Below are positions 37,278 through 43,958 of a stretch of DNA of 64,000 nucleotides, one piece after another. The notes beneath the pieces are model-generated. The model ran no database searches, was not told the DNA's origin, and worked only from the letters and a program-made list of their open reading frames with translations. The translations under genes and the position numbers were made by a program. Origin of the DNA: Streptomyces puniciscabiei (lineage in GTDB: Bacteria; Actinomycetota; Actinomycetes; Streptomycetales; Streptomycetaceae); contig NZ_VFNX01000001.1 of NCBI RefSeq assembly GCF_006715785.1, forward strand, positions 4,568,001-4,632,000, given 5' to 3'. Numbering within the stretch: position 1 is the stretch's first letter; every line of letters begins with the position of its first letter.

Positions 37278-38621
37278 TCAGACGAGGGCGGGGGCCGGGC
37301 TCAGGTACTGGTTGGCGGGTCGGGGGAGGCCGTAGCGCTCCCGGAGGGTCTGGCGGGGTCCGTAGGCGTCGCGGAACAGGCCGCGGGCGCGCAGCAGCGG
37401 TACGACGTGCTCGACGAAGGCGTCCAGGCCGGAGGGCAGTACGGCGGGCATGATGTTGAAGCCGTCGGCGGCTCCTTGCGTGAACCAGGTCTCGATCTGG
37501 TCGGCGACCTGCTCGGGCGTCCCGGCGAAGGTGAGGTGGCCGCGCCCGCCGCCGAGCCGGCCGATCAGCTGCCGGACGGTGAGCCGCTCGCGCCGGGCCA
37601 GCTCGACCACGAGCGTGTAGCGGCTCTTGGCCCCCTCGACCGCGGACTCGGGCGGCAGGTCGGCCGGAAGCTGGGCGTCCAACTCCAGTGTCTCCGCGGG
37701 GAGTTGCAGCAGCCGCTCCAGCCGGTCCACCCCGTGGTCGTACACGATGTGGTCCTCCAGCAGCTGCTCCGCCGCCCGTGCCTCCGCCTGCGTCGAGCCG
37801 AGGACGGGCACGATCCCGGGCAGCACCTTGATGTGCTCGGGATCCCGTCCCGCCCGTGCCGTACGGGACTTGAGACCGGCGTAGAAGGCCTGGGCGTCGG
37901 CGAGGGTCTGCTGGGCGGTGAAGACCGCCTCCGCGTAGCGGGCGGCGAAGGCCTTGCCGTCCTCGCTCGACCCCGCCTGCACCAGCAGCGGGTAACCCTG
38001 GGGCGGGCGGGGCACGTTGAGGGCACCGGCCACGCTGAAGTACGTCCCCCGGTGCCGGGGCGGATGGACCTTGCTGTCGTCGCCCCAGACGCCGGCCGCC
38101 TTGTCGGCGACGATCGCGTCGTCCTCCCAGCTGTCCCACAGCTTCAGCGCCACATCGAGGAACTCGGCCGCTCGGGCGTACCGCTCGGCGTGCGCGGGCT
38201 CGGCGTCCAGCCCGAAGTTCCGGGCGGCCTCGGCCCCCGCCGTGGTGACGATGTTCCACCCGGCCCGGCCGCCGCTGATGATGTCCAGCGAGGCGAACTT
38301 GCGGGCCAGGTTGTAGGGCGAGTTGTACGACGTGGACGCGGTGGCGATCAGGCCGATGTGCTCGGTGGCCGTCGCCAGCGCGGTCAGCAGGGTGAGCGGT
38401 TCCAGGGCCCCGGCCGGGCGCTGGGCGAGGTTGCCCCACAGCTGGGGGCCGTCGGCGAGGAAGAGCGAGTCGAAGGTCCCGCGCTCGGCGATCCGCGCGA
38501 GCCGCACGTAGTGCGCCAGGTCGACGTGCGCGTACGGGTCGCTCTCCGGCAGCCGCCAGGAGGCCTCGTGGTGCCCGGTGTTCATCAGGAACGCGTTGAG
38601 GTGGAGTCTTCTCTGTGTCAC
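37278..38621 (-). CDS. Flavin-dependent monooxygenase, NtaA/SnaA/DszA type
   Basis: A 447-residue bacterial-luciferase-like monooxygenase using reduced FMN and O2. It reads LHLNAFLMNTGHHEASWR at the start, FDSLFLADG and TASTSYNSPYNLARKFASLD in the barrel, and the NtaA/SnaA/DszA pattern GGRAGWNIVTT. Such enzymes oxidise C-S or C-N bonds in organosulfur compounds or chelators, supplied with FMNH2 by a separate reductase that is not seen here. Its GTG start overlaps the ATPase stop (GTGA), so translation is coupled. Confidence 0.92.
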   Translation of the reverse strand: MTQRRLHLNAFLMNTGHHEASWRLPESDPYAHVDLAHYVRLARIAERGTFDSLFLADGPQLWGNLAQRPAGALEPLTLLTALATATEHIGLIATASTSYNSPYNLARKFASLDIISGGRAGWNIVTTAGAEAARNFGLDAEPAHAERYARAAEFLDVALKLWDSWEDDAIVADKAAGVWGDDSKVHPPRHRGTYFSVAGALNVPRPPQGYPLLVQAGSSEDGKAFAARYAEAVFTAQQTLADAQAFYAGLKSRTARAGRDPEHIKVLPGIVPVLGSTQAEARAAEQLLEDHIVYDHGVDRLERLLQLPAETLELDAQLPADLPPESAVEGAKSRYTLVVELARRERLTVRQLIGRLGGGRGHLTFAGTPEQVADQIETWFTQGAADGFNIMPAVLPSGLDAFVEHVVPLLRARGLFRDAYGPRQTLRERYGLPRPANQYLSPAPALV

Positions 38622-39352
38622 CGGTGGTCCTCCGTGACGCCCAGTGCGGTCAGCAGTCGTTCGCGGTACTCGCCCAGGACCGGCTCGCGGTAGGAGCGCG
38701 GGTGGGGGTGGTCGATGGTCAGGTCGAGGCCGATGCGGCCCCGGTCGAGGACGAGGACCCGGTCGGCCAGCACGATCGCCTCGTCCACGTCGTGGGTGAC
38801 CAGGAGGACGGAGGGGCGGTGGCGCTGCCACAGGTCGCGCAGCAGGCCGTGCATCCGGATCCGGGTGAGCGCGTCCAGCGCGCCGAACGGCTCGTCGGCC
38901 AGCAGCAGTTCGGGCTCGCCGACCAGGGAGCGGGCCAGTGCCGCCCGCTGTGCCTCGCCGCCGGACAGCTCGCCCGGCCAGGCCCGCTCGCGGCCCTTCA
39001 GTCCGACCTCGGCGAGGGCGGCCCGGCCGCGCTCCTCGGCGTCCTTGCCGTCGGTACCGAGCAGGACGTTGTCCAGCACCCGGCGCCAGGGCAGCAGCCG
39101 GGAGTCCTGGAAGACGACCGAGACCCGCTCGGGGGCGGTGAGCAGGCCGCCGCCCGCGACCCCGTGGTCCAGCCCGGCGATCGCCCGAAGCAGGGTGCTC
39201 TTGCCCGAGCCGCTGTGCCCGAGCAGGGCCGTGAACTGGCCCGGGGGCAGGTCGAGGTCGATGCCGTCGAGGACCGTGCGGCCCTCGAAGGACCTGGTCA
39301 GGCCCCGCAGCCGGACGGCGGGTCGGGTCAGTTGCTCAGTGTGCGGCGCCAC
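38618..39352 (-). CDS. ABC transporter ATPase, sulfonate/nitrate type
   Basis: A 244-residue ATPase with Walker A (GHSGSGKST), Q-loop (VFQDSRLLPW), signature (LSGGEAQR), Walker B (LLLADEPFGALD) and H-loop (VTHDVDEA). It drives import through the adjacent permease. The GTG start follows GGAGG at 8 nt and lies 25 bp inside the end of the permease gene. SsuB/TauB-like. Confidence 0.94.
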   Translation of the reverse strand: MAPHTEQLTRPAVRLRGLTRSFEGRTVLDGIDLDLPPGQFTALLGHSGSGKSTLLRAIAGLDHGVAGGGLLTAPERVSVVFQDSRLLPWRRVLDNVLLGTDGKDAEERGRAALAEVGLKGRERAWPGELSGGEAQRAALARSLVGEPELLLADEPFGALDALTRIRMHGLLRDLWQRHRPSVLLVTHDVDEAIVLADRVLVLDRGRIGLDLTIDHPHPRSYREPVLGEYRERLLTALGVTEDHR

Positions 39353-40173
39353 GACAGCACCCTCCGTTCGATGAGACGGACCGCGCTGTCGGAGACCAGG
39401 CCGAACACGCCGTAGATCAGCAGGCCGACCAGGATGACGTCGCTCTGGCCGTAGTTCTGTGCCTGGAACATCATGTAGCCGAGGCCGCTGGTGGCGTTGA
39501 TCTGCTCCAGGACCACCAGGGCCAGCCAGGAGCCCGTCACACCGAGCCGGAGTCCCACGAAGAATCCGGGCAGCGCGCCGGGGATCACCACCTGGCGGAT
39601 GAAGGTGAGCCTCGAAAGGCCCTGTACCTCGGCGAGTTCGACGTACCGGCCGTCGATGCCGGACAGCGCGGCATGCGTGTTCAGATAGATCGGGATGTAG
39701 ACGACGATCGCGATGATGGCGACCTTGAAGGTCTCCCCGATGCCCAGCCAGAGGATGAACAGCGGGATCAGGCCGAGCGTCGGGATCGCCCGGTTGAACT
39801 GCACGGTCCCGTCGATCAGCGCCTCGCCGGCGCGGCTGAGCCCGGCGGCGAGGGCGAGCAGCACGCCCGCGGCCAGGCCGATCGCGAAGCCGTATCCGGC
39901 CCGCTGCACCGAGGTCCCGATGTCGGTGGCCAGGGTGCCGTCGGTCCACAGATGACCGGCGGTCCTGATGACCGTCCAGGGCGCCGGGACGGCACCCGTG
40001 TCGAGGGTTCCGGCGGCGGAGGCCGCGGCCCACAGGGCGAGGAGGACGAGGGGGCCGATCAGCCGGGCGGCGGGCAGCCGGCGGCCGGGGGAGAGGCGGC
40101 GGCGCCTGCGGACCTCGGGAACCTCCCCGGCCTCCGCCGCAGCGACGGAGGTCGTCGTGGTCAGCGCGGTCAT
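39328..40173 (-). CDS. ABC transporter permease, sulfonate/nitrate type
   Basis: A 281-residue permease with six predicted helices and the cytoplasmic EAA-like loop that contacts the ATPase (ELAEVQGLSRLTFIRQVVIPG). Its ATG overlaps the stop of the binding-protein gene (ATGA). SsuC/TauC-like. It belongs to the organosulfur import system whose substrate is brought by the lipoprotein encoded immediately upstream. Confidence 0.94.
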   Translation of the reverse strand: MTALTTTTSVAAAEAGEVPEVRRRRRLSPGRRLPAARLIGPLVLLALWAAASAAGTLDTGAVPAPWTVIRTAGHLWTDGTLATDIGTSVQRAGYGFAIGLAAGVLLALAAGLSRAGEALIDGTVQFNRAIPTLGLIPLFILWLGIGETFKVAIIAIVVYIPIYLNTHAALSGIDGRYVELAEVQGLSRLTFIRQVVIPGALPGFFVGLRLGVTGSWLALVVLEQINATSGLGYMMFQAQNYGQSDVILVGLLIYGVFGLVSDSAVRLIERRVLSWRRTLSN

Positions 40174-41210
40174 TTCCGGTACTCCTCGGGTACGGCCTTG
40201 GCGGCGATCGACTCGAAGCGGTGGTCGAAGAGCGAGCCGACGTCGAACTTCTCCACGAACCCGCCCGCGGCGAGCAGATCGGCCGTCTCCTGCTCCCACT
40301 TGATCGCCTCGGCCCAACTGGGCGGGAACAGCGGCTTGTTGGCGAGCCTGCTGATGCCGCGCGCCTGCTCGAGGGTCAGGTTCTGGGTCTTGACGTAGAA
40401 CTCCTCGTTCCAGACGTCCGGGTGCTCGTACTGCCACACCTGGCCCTTGGCCCACTGCGGGATGTAGGCGGCGATCGCGGCGGCCTTCGCCGGGTCGTTC
40501 AGCACGGACTGCGGGGCCCACAGCAGGTTGAGCAGGTCGACGACGTCGGTGGGGATGGTGCGGGCGCCCTTCGCCTCGTACTGCTTCAGATAGGCGGGCG
40601 CCTGGCTGTTGGCGAGCGGGGCCACGTCGACCTGTCCGGACTGCAGGGCGGTGAGGAACTGGTTGCTGGTCAGCGGGACCAGCTTCACCTCGTCGTACGT
40701 CAGGCCCGCCTGCTTCAGCGCCCGCAGCAGGACGACGCCCTGCGCCTGGCCCTGGGAGAACGCGAGCCGCCTGCCCTTGAAGTCGGCGACGGTGTGGATG
40801 TCGCTGCCGGGCTTCGTGGCGAAGACGTAGTTGGGCTTGCGGGTGAGGTCGATCGCCACGATCTTGGCGTCGAAGCCCTGGTAGTGCGCCTGGATCGGCG
40901 GGATGCCGGCGTTGTTGGCGAGGTCGAGGGACCCCGCGCGGAAGGCGTTGATGACATCCGGGCCGGCGCCGATGTTGAGCCAGTTCGACACCGTGAACGG
41001 CAGCTGAGGCAGCTTCGCCAGCCGGAACTGCAGCTGCTGCTGGCCCAGGTACGAGGCGATCTTCAGGCTGGTGCCGGCCGGGACCTTGTCCGCGAGCGGC
41101 CTGGTGGCGGCGCCCTTGGCGTCGGCGGAGGCATCGCCCTTGGCGCAGCCGCCGAGGCCGACGGCGGCGGACGCGCCCAGCAGGGAGGCGAGAAAGACAC
41201 GACGGTGCAT
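40170..41210 (-). CDS. Sulfonate-type substrate-binding lipoprotein
   Basis: A 346-residue SsuA/TauA-like protein that captures substrate outside the membrane. The signal ends in a lipobox with Cys22 (LGGC). The binding fold shows LRIASYLGQQQLQ-like strand 1 (as LKIASYLGQQQLQ), FRAGSLDLANNAGIPP and VADFKGRRLAFSQGQAQG. The ATG at 41210 is chosen over upstream starts because GGGGAG (41216-41221) sits 5 nt before it. Everything upstream is a regulatory leader: a 49-nt pyrimidine tract in the RNA, a hairpin and a Cys-rich short ORF. Confidence 0.92.
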   Translation of the reverse strand: MHRRVFLASLLGASAAVGLGGCAKGDASADAKGAATRPLADKVPAGTSLKIASYLGQQQLQFRLAKLPQLPFTVSNWLNIGAGPDVINAFRAGSLDLANNAGIPPIQAHYQGFDAKIVAIDLTRKPNYVFATKPGSDIHTVADFKGRRLAFSQGQAQGVVLLRALKQAGLTYDEVKLVPLTSNQFLTALQSGQVDVAPLANSQAPAYLKQYEAKGARTIPTDVVDLLNLLWAPQSVLNDPAKAAAIAAYIPQWAKGQVWQYEHPDVWNEEFYVKTQNLTLEQARGISRLANKPLFPPSWAEAIKWEQETADLLAAGGFVEKFDVGSLFDHRFESIAAKAVPEEYRK

Positions 41211-41215
41211 GAGAA

Positions 41216-41270
41216 CTCCCCGAAGGAAAGGAGGGGAAAGAAGGGGAAGAAGGGGAAAGAAGGGAAAAGG
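41216..41270 (-). promoter_or_regulatory. 49-nt all-pyrimidine RNA leader next to the ribosome-binding site
   Basis: In the transcript direction, 49 consecutive bases (41270 down to 41222) are only C or U, with three UUCCCC-type units. The ribosome-binding site GGGGAG (41221-41216) follows at once. The repeated UUCCCC units can base-pair with GGGGAG, which would hide it. A G-free, C-rich unstructured tract is also what Rho needs to load. Either feature fits attenuation downstream of a leader peptide. Confidence 0.6.
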
Positions 41271-41326
41271 CAGGCGGAATTCCGGAGCCAGGGGCCGGAG
41301 GAAAAAAGAGAGCACGGAGCCTGAAA

Positions 41327-41343
41327 CGCGCGCTTCACGCGCG
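41327..41343 (-). terminator. Attenuator-like hairpin after the poly-Cys leader ORF
   Basis: A 6-bp GC-only stem (CGCGCG, loop of 5, CGCGCG) followed by UUU in the transcript begins 9 nt after the leader ORF stop. The stem is short for a strong terminator, so regulation may instead act on the downstream ribosome-binding site. Confidence 0.5.
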
Positions 41344-41351
41344 GCAATGTG

Positions 41352-41390
41352 TCAGCAACAAAGGGTGCGACAGCAGGTAAGCGGGCTCAT
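41352..41390 (-). CDS. Cys-rich leader peptide (12 aa) of the sulfonate operon
   Basis: A short ORF reads MSPLTCCRTLCC and stops. Four of its 12 residues are Cys in two CC pairs, a pattern used to sense cysteine supply through ribosome stalling. It looks leaderless: TTGACA (41422-41427), 18 bp, GAACAT (41398-41403), 7 nt, ATG. Poly-cysteine leaderless ORFs that control sulfur genes are established in mycobacteria. This ORF lies 142 nt before the binding-protein start, with a hairpin and the pyrimidine tract in between. A start 3 codons earlier is possible. Confidence 0.75.
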   Translation of the reverse strand: MSPLTCCRTLCC

Positions 41391-41397
41391 GACCAGC

Positions 41398-41427
41398 ATG
41401 TTCCTGTCCTTCGACGATCGCTGTCAA
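41398..41427 (-). promoter_or_regulatory. Promoter of the sulfonate operon leader
   Basis: On the reverse strand TTGACA (41427-41422, perfect -35) and GAACAT (41403-41398) are 18 bp apart. The distance of 7 nt from the -10 to the leader ATG predicts transcription starting at the A of ATG. Confidence 0.7.
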
Positions 41428-41444
41428 TATTCCGAGTTTCTGAA

Positions 41445-42644
41445 TTAAATAGCCTCAGGTGACAGGCCCAGCGGATCCCGGAACAGCACGTCGAGAGCGA
41501 CCGAACCGCCCGCCACCGCCAGCACGGAATCCGGGAAACTCGTCGGCAGCACGGCCGCCGCACGGCCCTCCCCGACCGCTTCCCGGAGCGCGCCGAGGCA
41601 GTCCTCGAAATGGAGGATCCCCACCTCGGTCACCACGACCGTCTCCGGATTGAGCACGTCCAGCAGCAGCCCGGCCGCCCGTCCGGTCGTCCGGGACCGC
41701 TCGACCAGCAGCCGTCGGGCCACCGCGTCCCCGGCCGCCGCCGCGGCCACCACGTGCATCGGATTGGCCGAGTCGATCACGCCCGCGGCGCGGGCCCGCC
41801 GGCACAGCGTCCGCTCGCTCAGCTCGACCTGAAGGCAGCCGGTACGGCCGCACGGGCACCGTTCGGTGCCGCCCGGCACCGGCAGATGCGCGATCGCCCC
41901 GGCCGCCGAACGCGGCCCGTGGTGCACCTCGTCGTTGGTGGCGAAGGCCGCGTCGACCACATTGCCCACGAACAGGTGCAGCACGCTCCGGCTGCCCCGG
42001 GCCCGCCCGAACAGCCGCTCCCCGTGCAGCAACGCCCGCGCGTGCCCGTCCACATGGACCGGCAGCCCGGTGCGGGCGCCGAGCAGCTCCCGCACCGGCA
42101 CCTCGCGCCAGCCCAGCAGCTCGTGCTCGACCACGGTGCCGGTCTCCCGGTCCACCCAGCCGCCGACGGCCACCCCGACCCCCAGCGGCCGGCGGCCCGG
42201 CACCCCGGCGAGCAGCGCGGCGAGCCCCTCGGCGGCCCGCGCCAGCACCCGGCCCGGATCGGGCCGTTCATGCTTCAGCTCGCGCCGTGCCACCACCCGG
42301 CCGCGCAGATCCAGCAGCGCGACCGTCGTGTACGGCACGGCCACGTGCACCCCGCCGACCAGGAACCCCGTGTCGTCCAGGTCGACGGGGACATGCGGCC
42401 GGCCGACCCCGCCCGAGCGGCGGGGCGCGGCAGACTCGCGGATCAGGCCGAGTCCGGTGAGCCGGGCGCAGTGCTCGGTGACCGACGCCGGCGAAAGACC
42501 CGTCAGCCGGGCGACGGTGCTGCGCGCCACCGGCCCGTGCTCCAGCACGGACCGCAGCACGACACTGGCGCTGGTGCGCCGCCGGTCGCTGTCGGCGGCA
42601 CGCGGAACGGGCGAGACAAGAGTGGGTGCCGCGGTACGGGGCAT
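41445..42644 (-). CDS. ROK-family transcriptional regulator
   Basis: A 399-residue protein. Residues about 20-80 form a winged helix (SVLEHGPVARSTVARLTGLS, then PASVTEHC). The rest is an ROK kinase-like fold with the zinc-binding cluster CPCGRTGCLQ. The sugar-kinase catalytic Asp region is hard to place (FVGNVVDAAFAT instead of a clear DN.. motif), so it is probably a regulator rather than a kinase. It lies directly upstream of the sulfonate operon on the same strand, 55 bp before that operon's leader ORF, and is itself preceded by a leader peptide and a palindrome. Confidence 0.88.
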   Translation of the reverse strand: MPRTAAPTLVSPVPRAADSDRRRTSASVVLRSVLEHGPVARSTVARLTGLSPASVTEHCARLTGLGLIRESAAPRRSGGVGRPHVPVDLDDTGFLVGGVHVAVPYTTVALLDLRGRVVARRELKHERPDPGRVLARAAEGLAALLAGVPGRRPLGVGVAVGGWVDRETGTVVEHELLGWREVPVRELLGARTGLPVHVDGHARALLHGERLFGRARGSRSVLHLFVGNVVDAAFATNDEVHHGPRSAAGAIAHLPVPGGTERCPCGRTGCLQVELSERTLCRRARAAGVIDSANPMHVVAAAAAGDAVARRLLVERSRTTGRAAGLLLDVLNPETVVVTEVGILHFEDCLGALREAVGEGRAAAVLPTSFPDSVLAVAGGSVALDVLFRDPLGLSPEAI

Positions 42645-42711
42645 GAGGAACCGTCCTGAAGGAAACGGGGCCGACACGTCTCGGAAGGAGGGGCGTGCCG
42701 AGCGCTCGCCC

Positions 42712-42798
42712 CTACCCCGGGCGGCGACAGGTGGCCGTGCCCTGGCGTCGCAGGTCGACATAGCGACGCGAGGTGAAGTACCGGGCCTGGGCAACCAT
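42712..42798 (-). CDS. RRYVDL-type leader peptide (28 aa) upstream of the ROK gene
   Basis: A 28-codon ORF on the reverse strand carries the motif TSRRYVDLRR in its middle and a single Cys near the end (TATCRRPG), like the 'putative leader peptide' family seen before many actinobacterial sulfur genes. No ribosome-binding site precedes it, but TACCCT (42806-42811) is exactly 7 nt from the ATG, so it is probably leaderless. It ends 67 nt before the ROK start; GGGCG and CGCCC in that interval can form a hairpin. Confidence 0.75.
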   Translation of the reverse strand: MVAQARYFTSRRYVDLRRQGTATCRRPG

Positions 42799-42805
42799 GG
42801 CTGGA

Positions 42806-42811
42806 AGGGTA
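42806..42811 (-). promoter_or_regulatory. -10 element of the ROK leader transcript
   Basis: TACCCT on the reverse strand lies 7 nt before the leader ATG. The expected -35 position is poor and is covered by the palindrome at 42825-42849, which suggests activation or tight control by the bound protein. Confidence 0.55.
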
Positions 42812-42824
42812 GGGCAGGGAAGGT

Positions 42825-42849
42825 GAATCCGGCCAGATGACCCGGATTC
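42825..42849. promoter_or_regulatory. Palindromic operator upstream of the ROK transcript
   Basis: GAATCCGG-N9-CCGGATTC with 8-bp perfect arms lies 14 bp before the -10 of the leader ORF, over the -35 region. The position fits autoregulation by the ROK protein or binding of a sulfur regulator. Confidence 0.6.
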
Positions 42850-43071
42850 ATTTGGTGAGACCCCACAGTCCCCTCGGCACCCCGCCGAGTGAGCTGTACG
42901 TCCCTGCCTCAGTGACCAGTGTCACGCCATGATCGGTGTAGTCCACACTCTTTGTCCGAAGCCCACCAAGCCCTCGTTCCGTCATTTGTCGAGCGCTGAT
43001 GGTGATCGGCTCCAGTCGGCTGGGATAGCGTCACCGTGTCCCAGCATGTCCCCGTCACCCGCGGAGCCCCC

Positions 43072-43653
43072 ATGAGTACCGCCACCGCCACCGCCCGCCC
43101 CGGCGCAGTTCTCGCCGACCTGCTCCCCGCGTCCCGCGTCCGCGACGCGGCTCTCGTCGTCGGCGGCGCCGTGCTCACCGGCCTCGCGGCCCAGGTGGCT
43201 ATCCCGGTGCCCGGCACCCCGGTGCCGGTGACCGGCCAGACCTTCGCCGCGCTGCTCGTCGGCACCGCGCTCGGCGCCCGCCGCGGCTTCCTCTCCCTCG
43301 CCCTGTACGCGCTCGCCGGTGTCGCGGGCGTGCCGTGGTTCGCGGACGGCACCTCCGGCGCGGCCTCGGTCTCCTTCGGCTACGTCCTCGGCATGCTGCT
43401 CGCCTCGGCGGCCGTCGGCGCCCTGGCCCGGCGCGGCGCCGACCGCTCGCCGCTGCGCATGGCGGGCACGATGATCCTCGGCGAGGCGATCATCTACGCC
43501 GTCGGCGTCCCCTACCTGGCCCTCGCCGCCCACCTCTCCCTCTCCCAGGCCGTCGCCGCCGGCCTCACCCCGTTCCTGATCGGCGACGCCCTCAAGGCCG
43601 CGCTGGCGATGGGCGCGCTGCCCACCGCCTGGAGGTTCGCGAACAAGCGCTAG
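43072..43653 (+). CDS. bioY: Biotin transporter BioY
   Basis: A 193-residue membrane S-component for biotin uptake with six predicted helices and the family pattern VAIPVPGTPVPVTGQTFAAL, then GFLSLALYALAGVAGVPWFA. Alone it can import biotin slowly; with an ECF energy module it does so at high affinity. No bioM/bioN genes are adjacent, so a shared module encoded elsewhere is likely. The ATG follows GCGGAG; an upstream GTG at 43036 would add 12 residues. A GTGAC-N4-GTCAC repeat lies at 42912-42925 in the upstream region. Confidence 0.93.
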   Translation: MSTATATARPGAVLADLLPASRVRDAALVVGGAVLTGLAAQVAIPVPGTPVPVTGQTFAALLVGTALGARRGFLSLALYALAGVAGVPWFADGTSGAASVSFGYVLGMLLASAAVGALARRGADRSPLRMAGTMILGEAIIYAVGVPYLALAAHLSLSQAVAAGLTPFLIGDALKAALAMGALPTAWRFANKR

Positions 43654-43666
43654 GACCCGCCGGAAC

Positions 43667-43948
43667 TCACGCGCCGACGCCGTGGTTCCTGCGGAAGAGG
43701 CTCGCCCGGGTCGAAGGTCTCCCCGACCCGGGCGAGCCTCTTCCGCGTCTCCGGCGCCGGCCGGGCGAGCGCGCCGCCCAGGTGGTTGACGACCTCCGGC
43801 CACCGCACATGGTCCGCCGCATAGCCGAACTCTCGCGCCAGGGTGCCGAGTCCGCCGCCCCACGTGTACGACACTGCGACCACCTGCCCCCAGCGGACCC
43901 CGGCCTGGATCCGTGCGGTACGGGCCTCGGGGTCGACCACGACTTCAC
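43667..43948 (-). pseudogene. Remnant of a berberine-bridge-type FAD oxidase
   Basis: Three short pieces of an FAD-linked oxidase are readable: DPEARTARIQAGVRWGQVV, GGGLGTLAREFGYAADHV, and the C-terminal RLARVGETFDPG. The pieces between them, hundreds of residues in the intact family, are gone. The family ends in FDPGNLFRRNHGV; here the frame shifts just after FDPG and LFRRNHGVGA is in the next frame. The frameshift lies in a perfect 23-bp inverted repeat. Confidence 0.75.
43691..43746. terminator. Perfect 23-bp inverted repeat, terminator of bioY
   Basis: Left arm 43691-43713 and right arm 43724-43746 are exact complements with a 10-nt loop, 38 bp after the bioY stop. This is the strongest hairpin in the window. 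It is built out of the decayed end of the FAD-oxidase gene. Confidence 0.85.
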
Positions 43949-43958
43949 GGGAGTCGTT

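Noticed and set aside
42850..43071. A biotin riboswitch or clear BirA site before bioY
   Set aside because: No such RNA class fits, and the GTGAC-N4-GTCAC repeat is too short to name.
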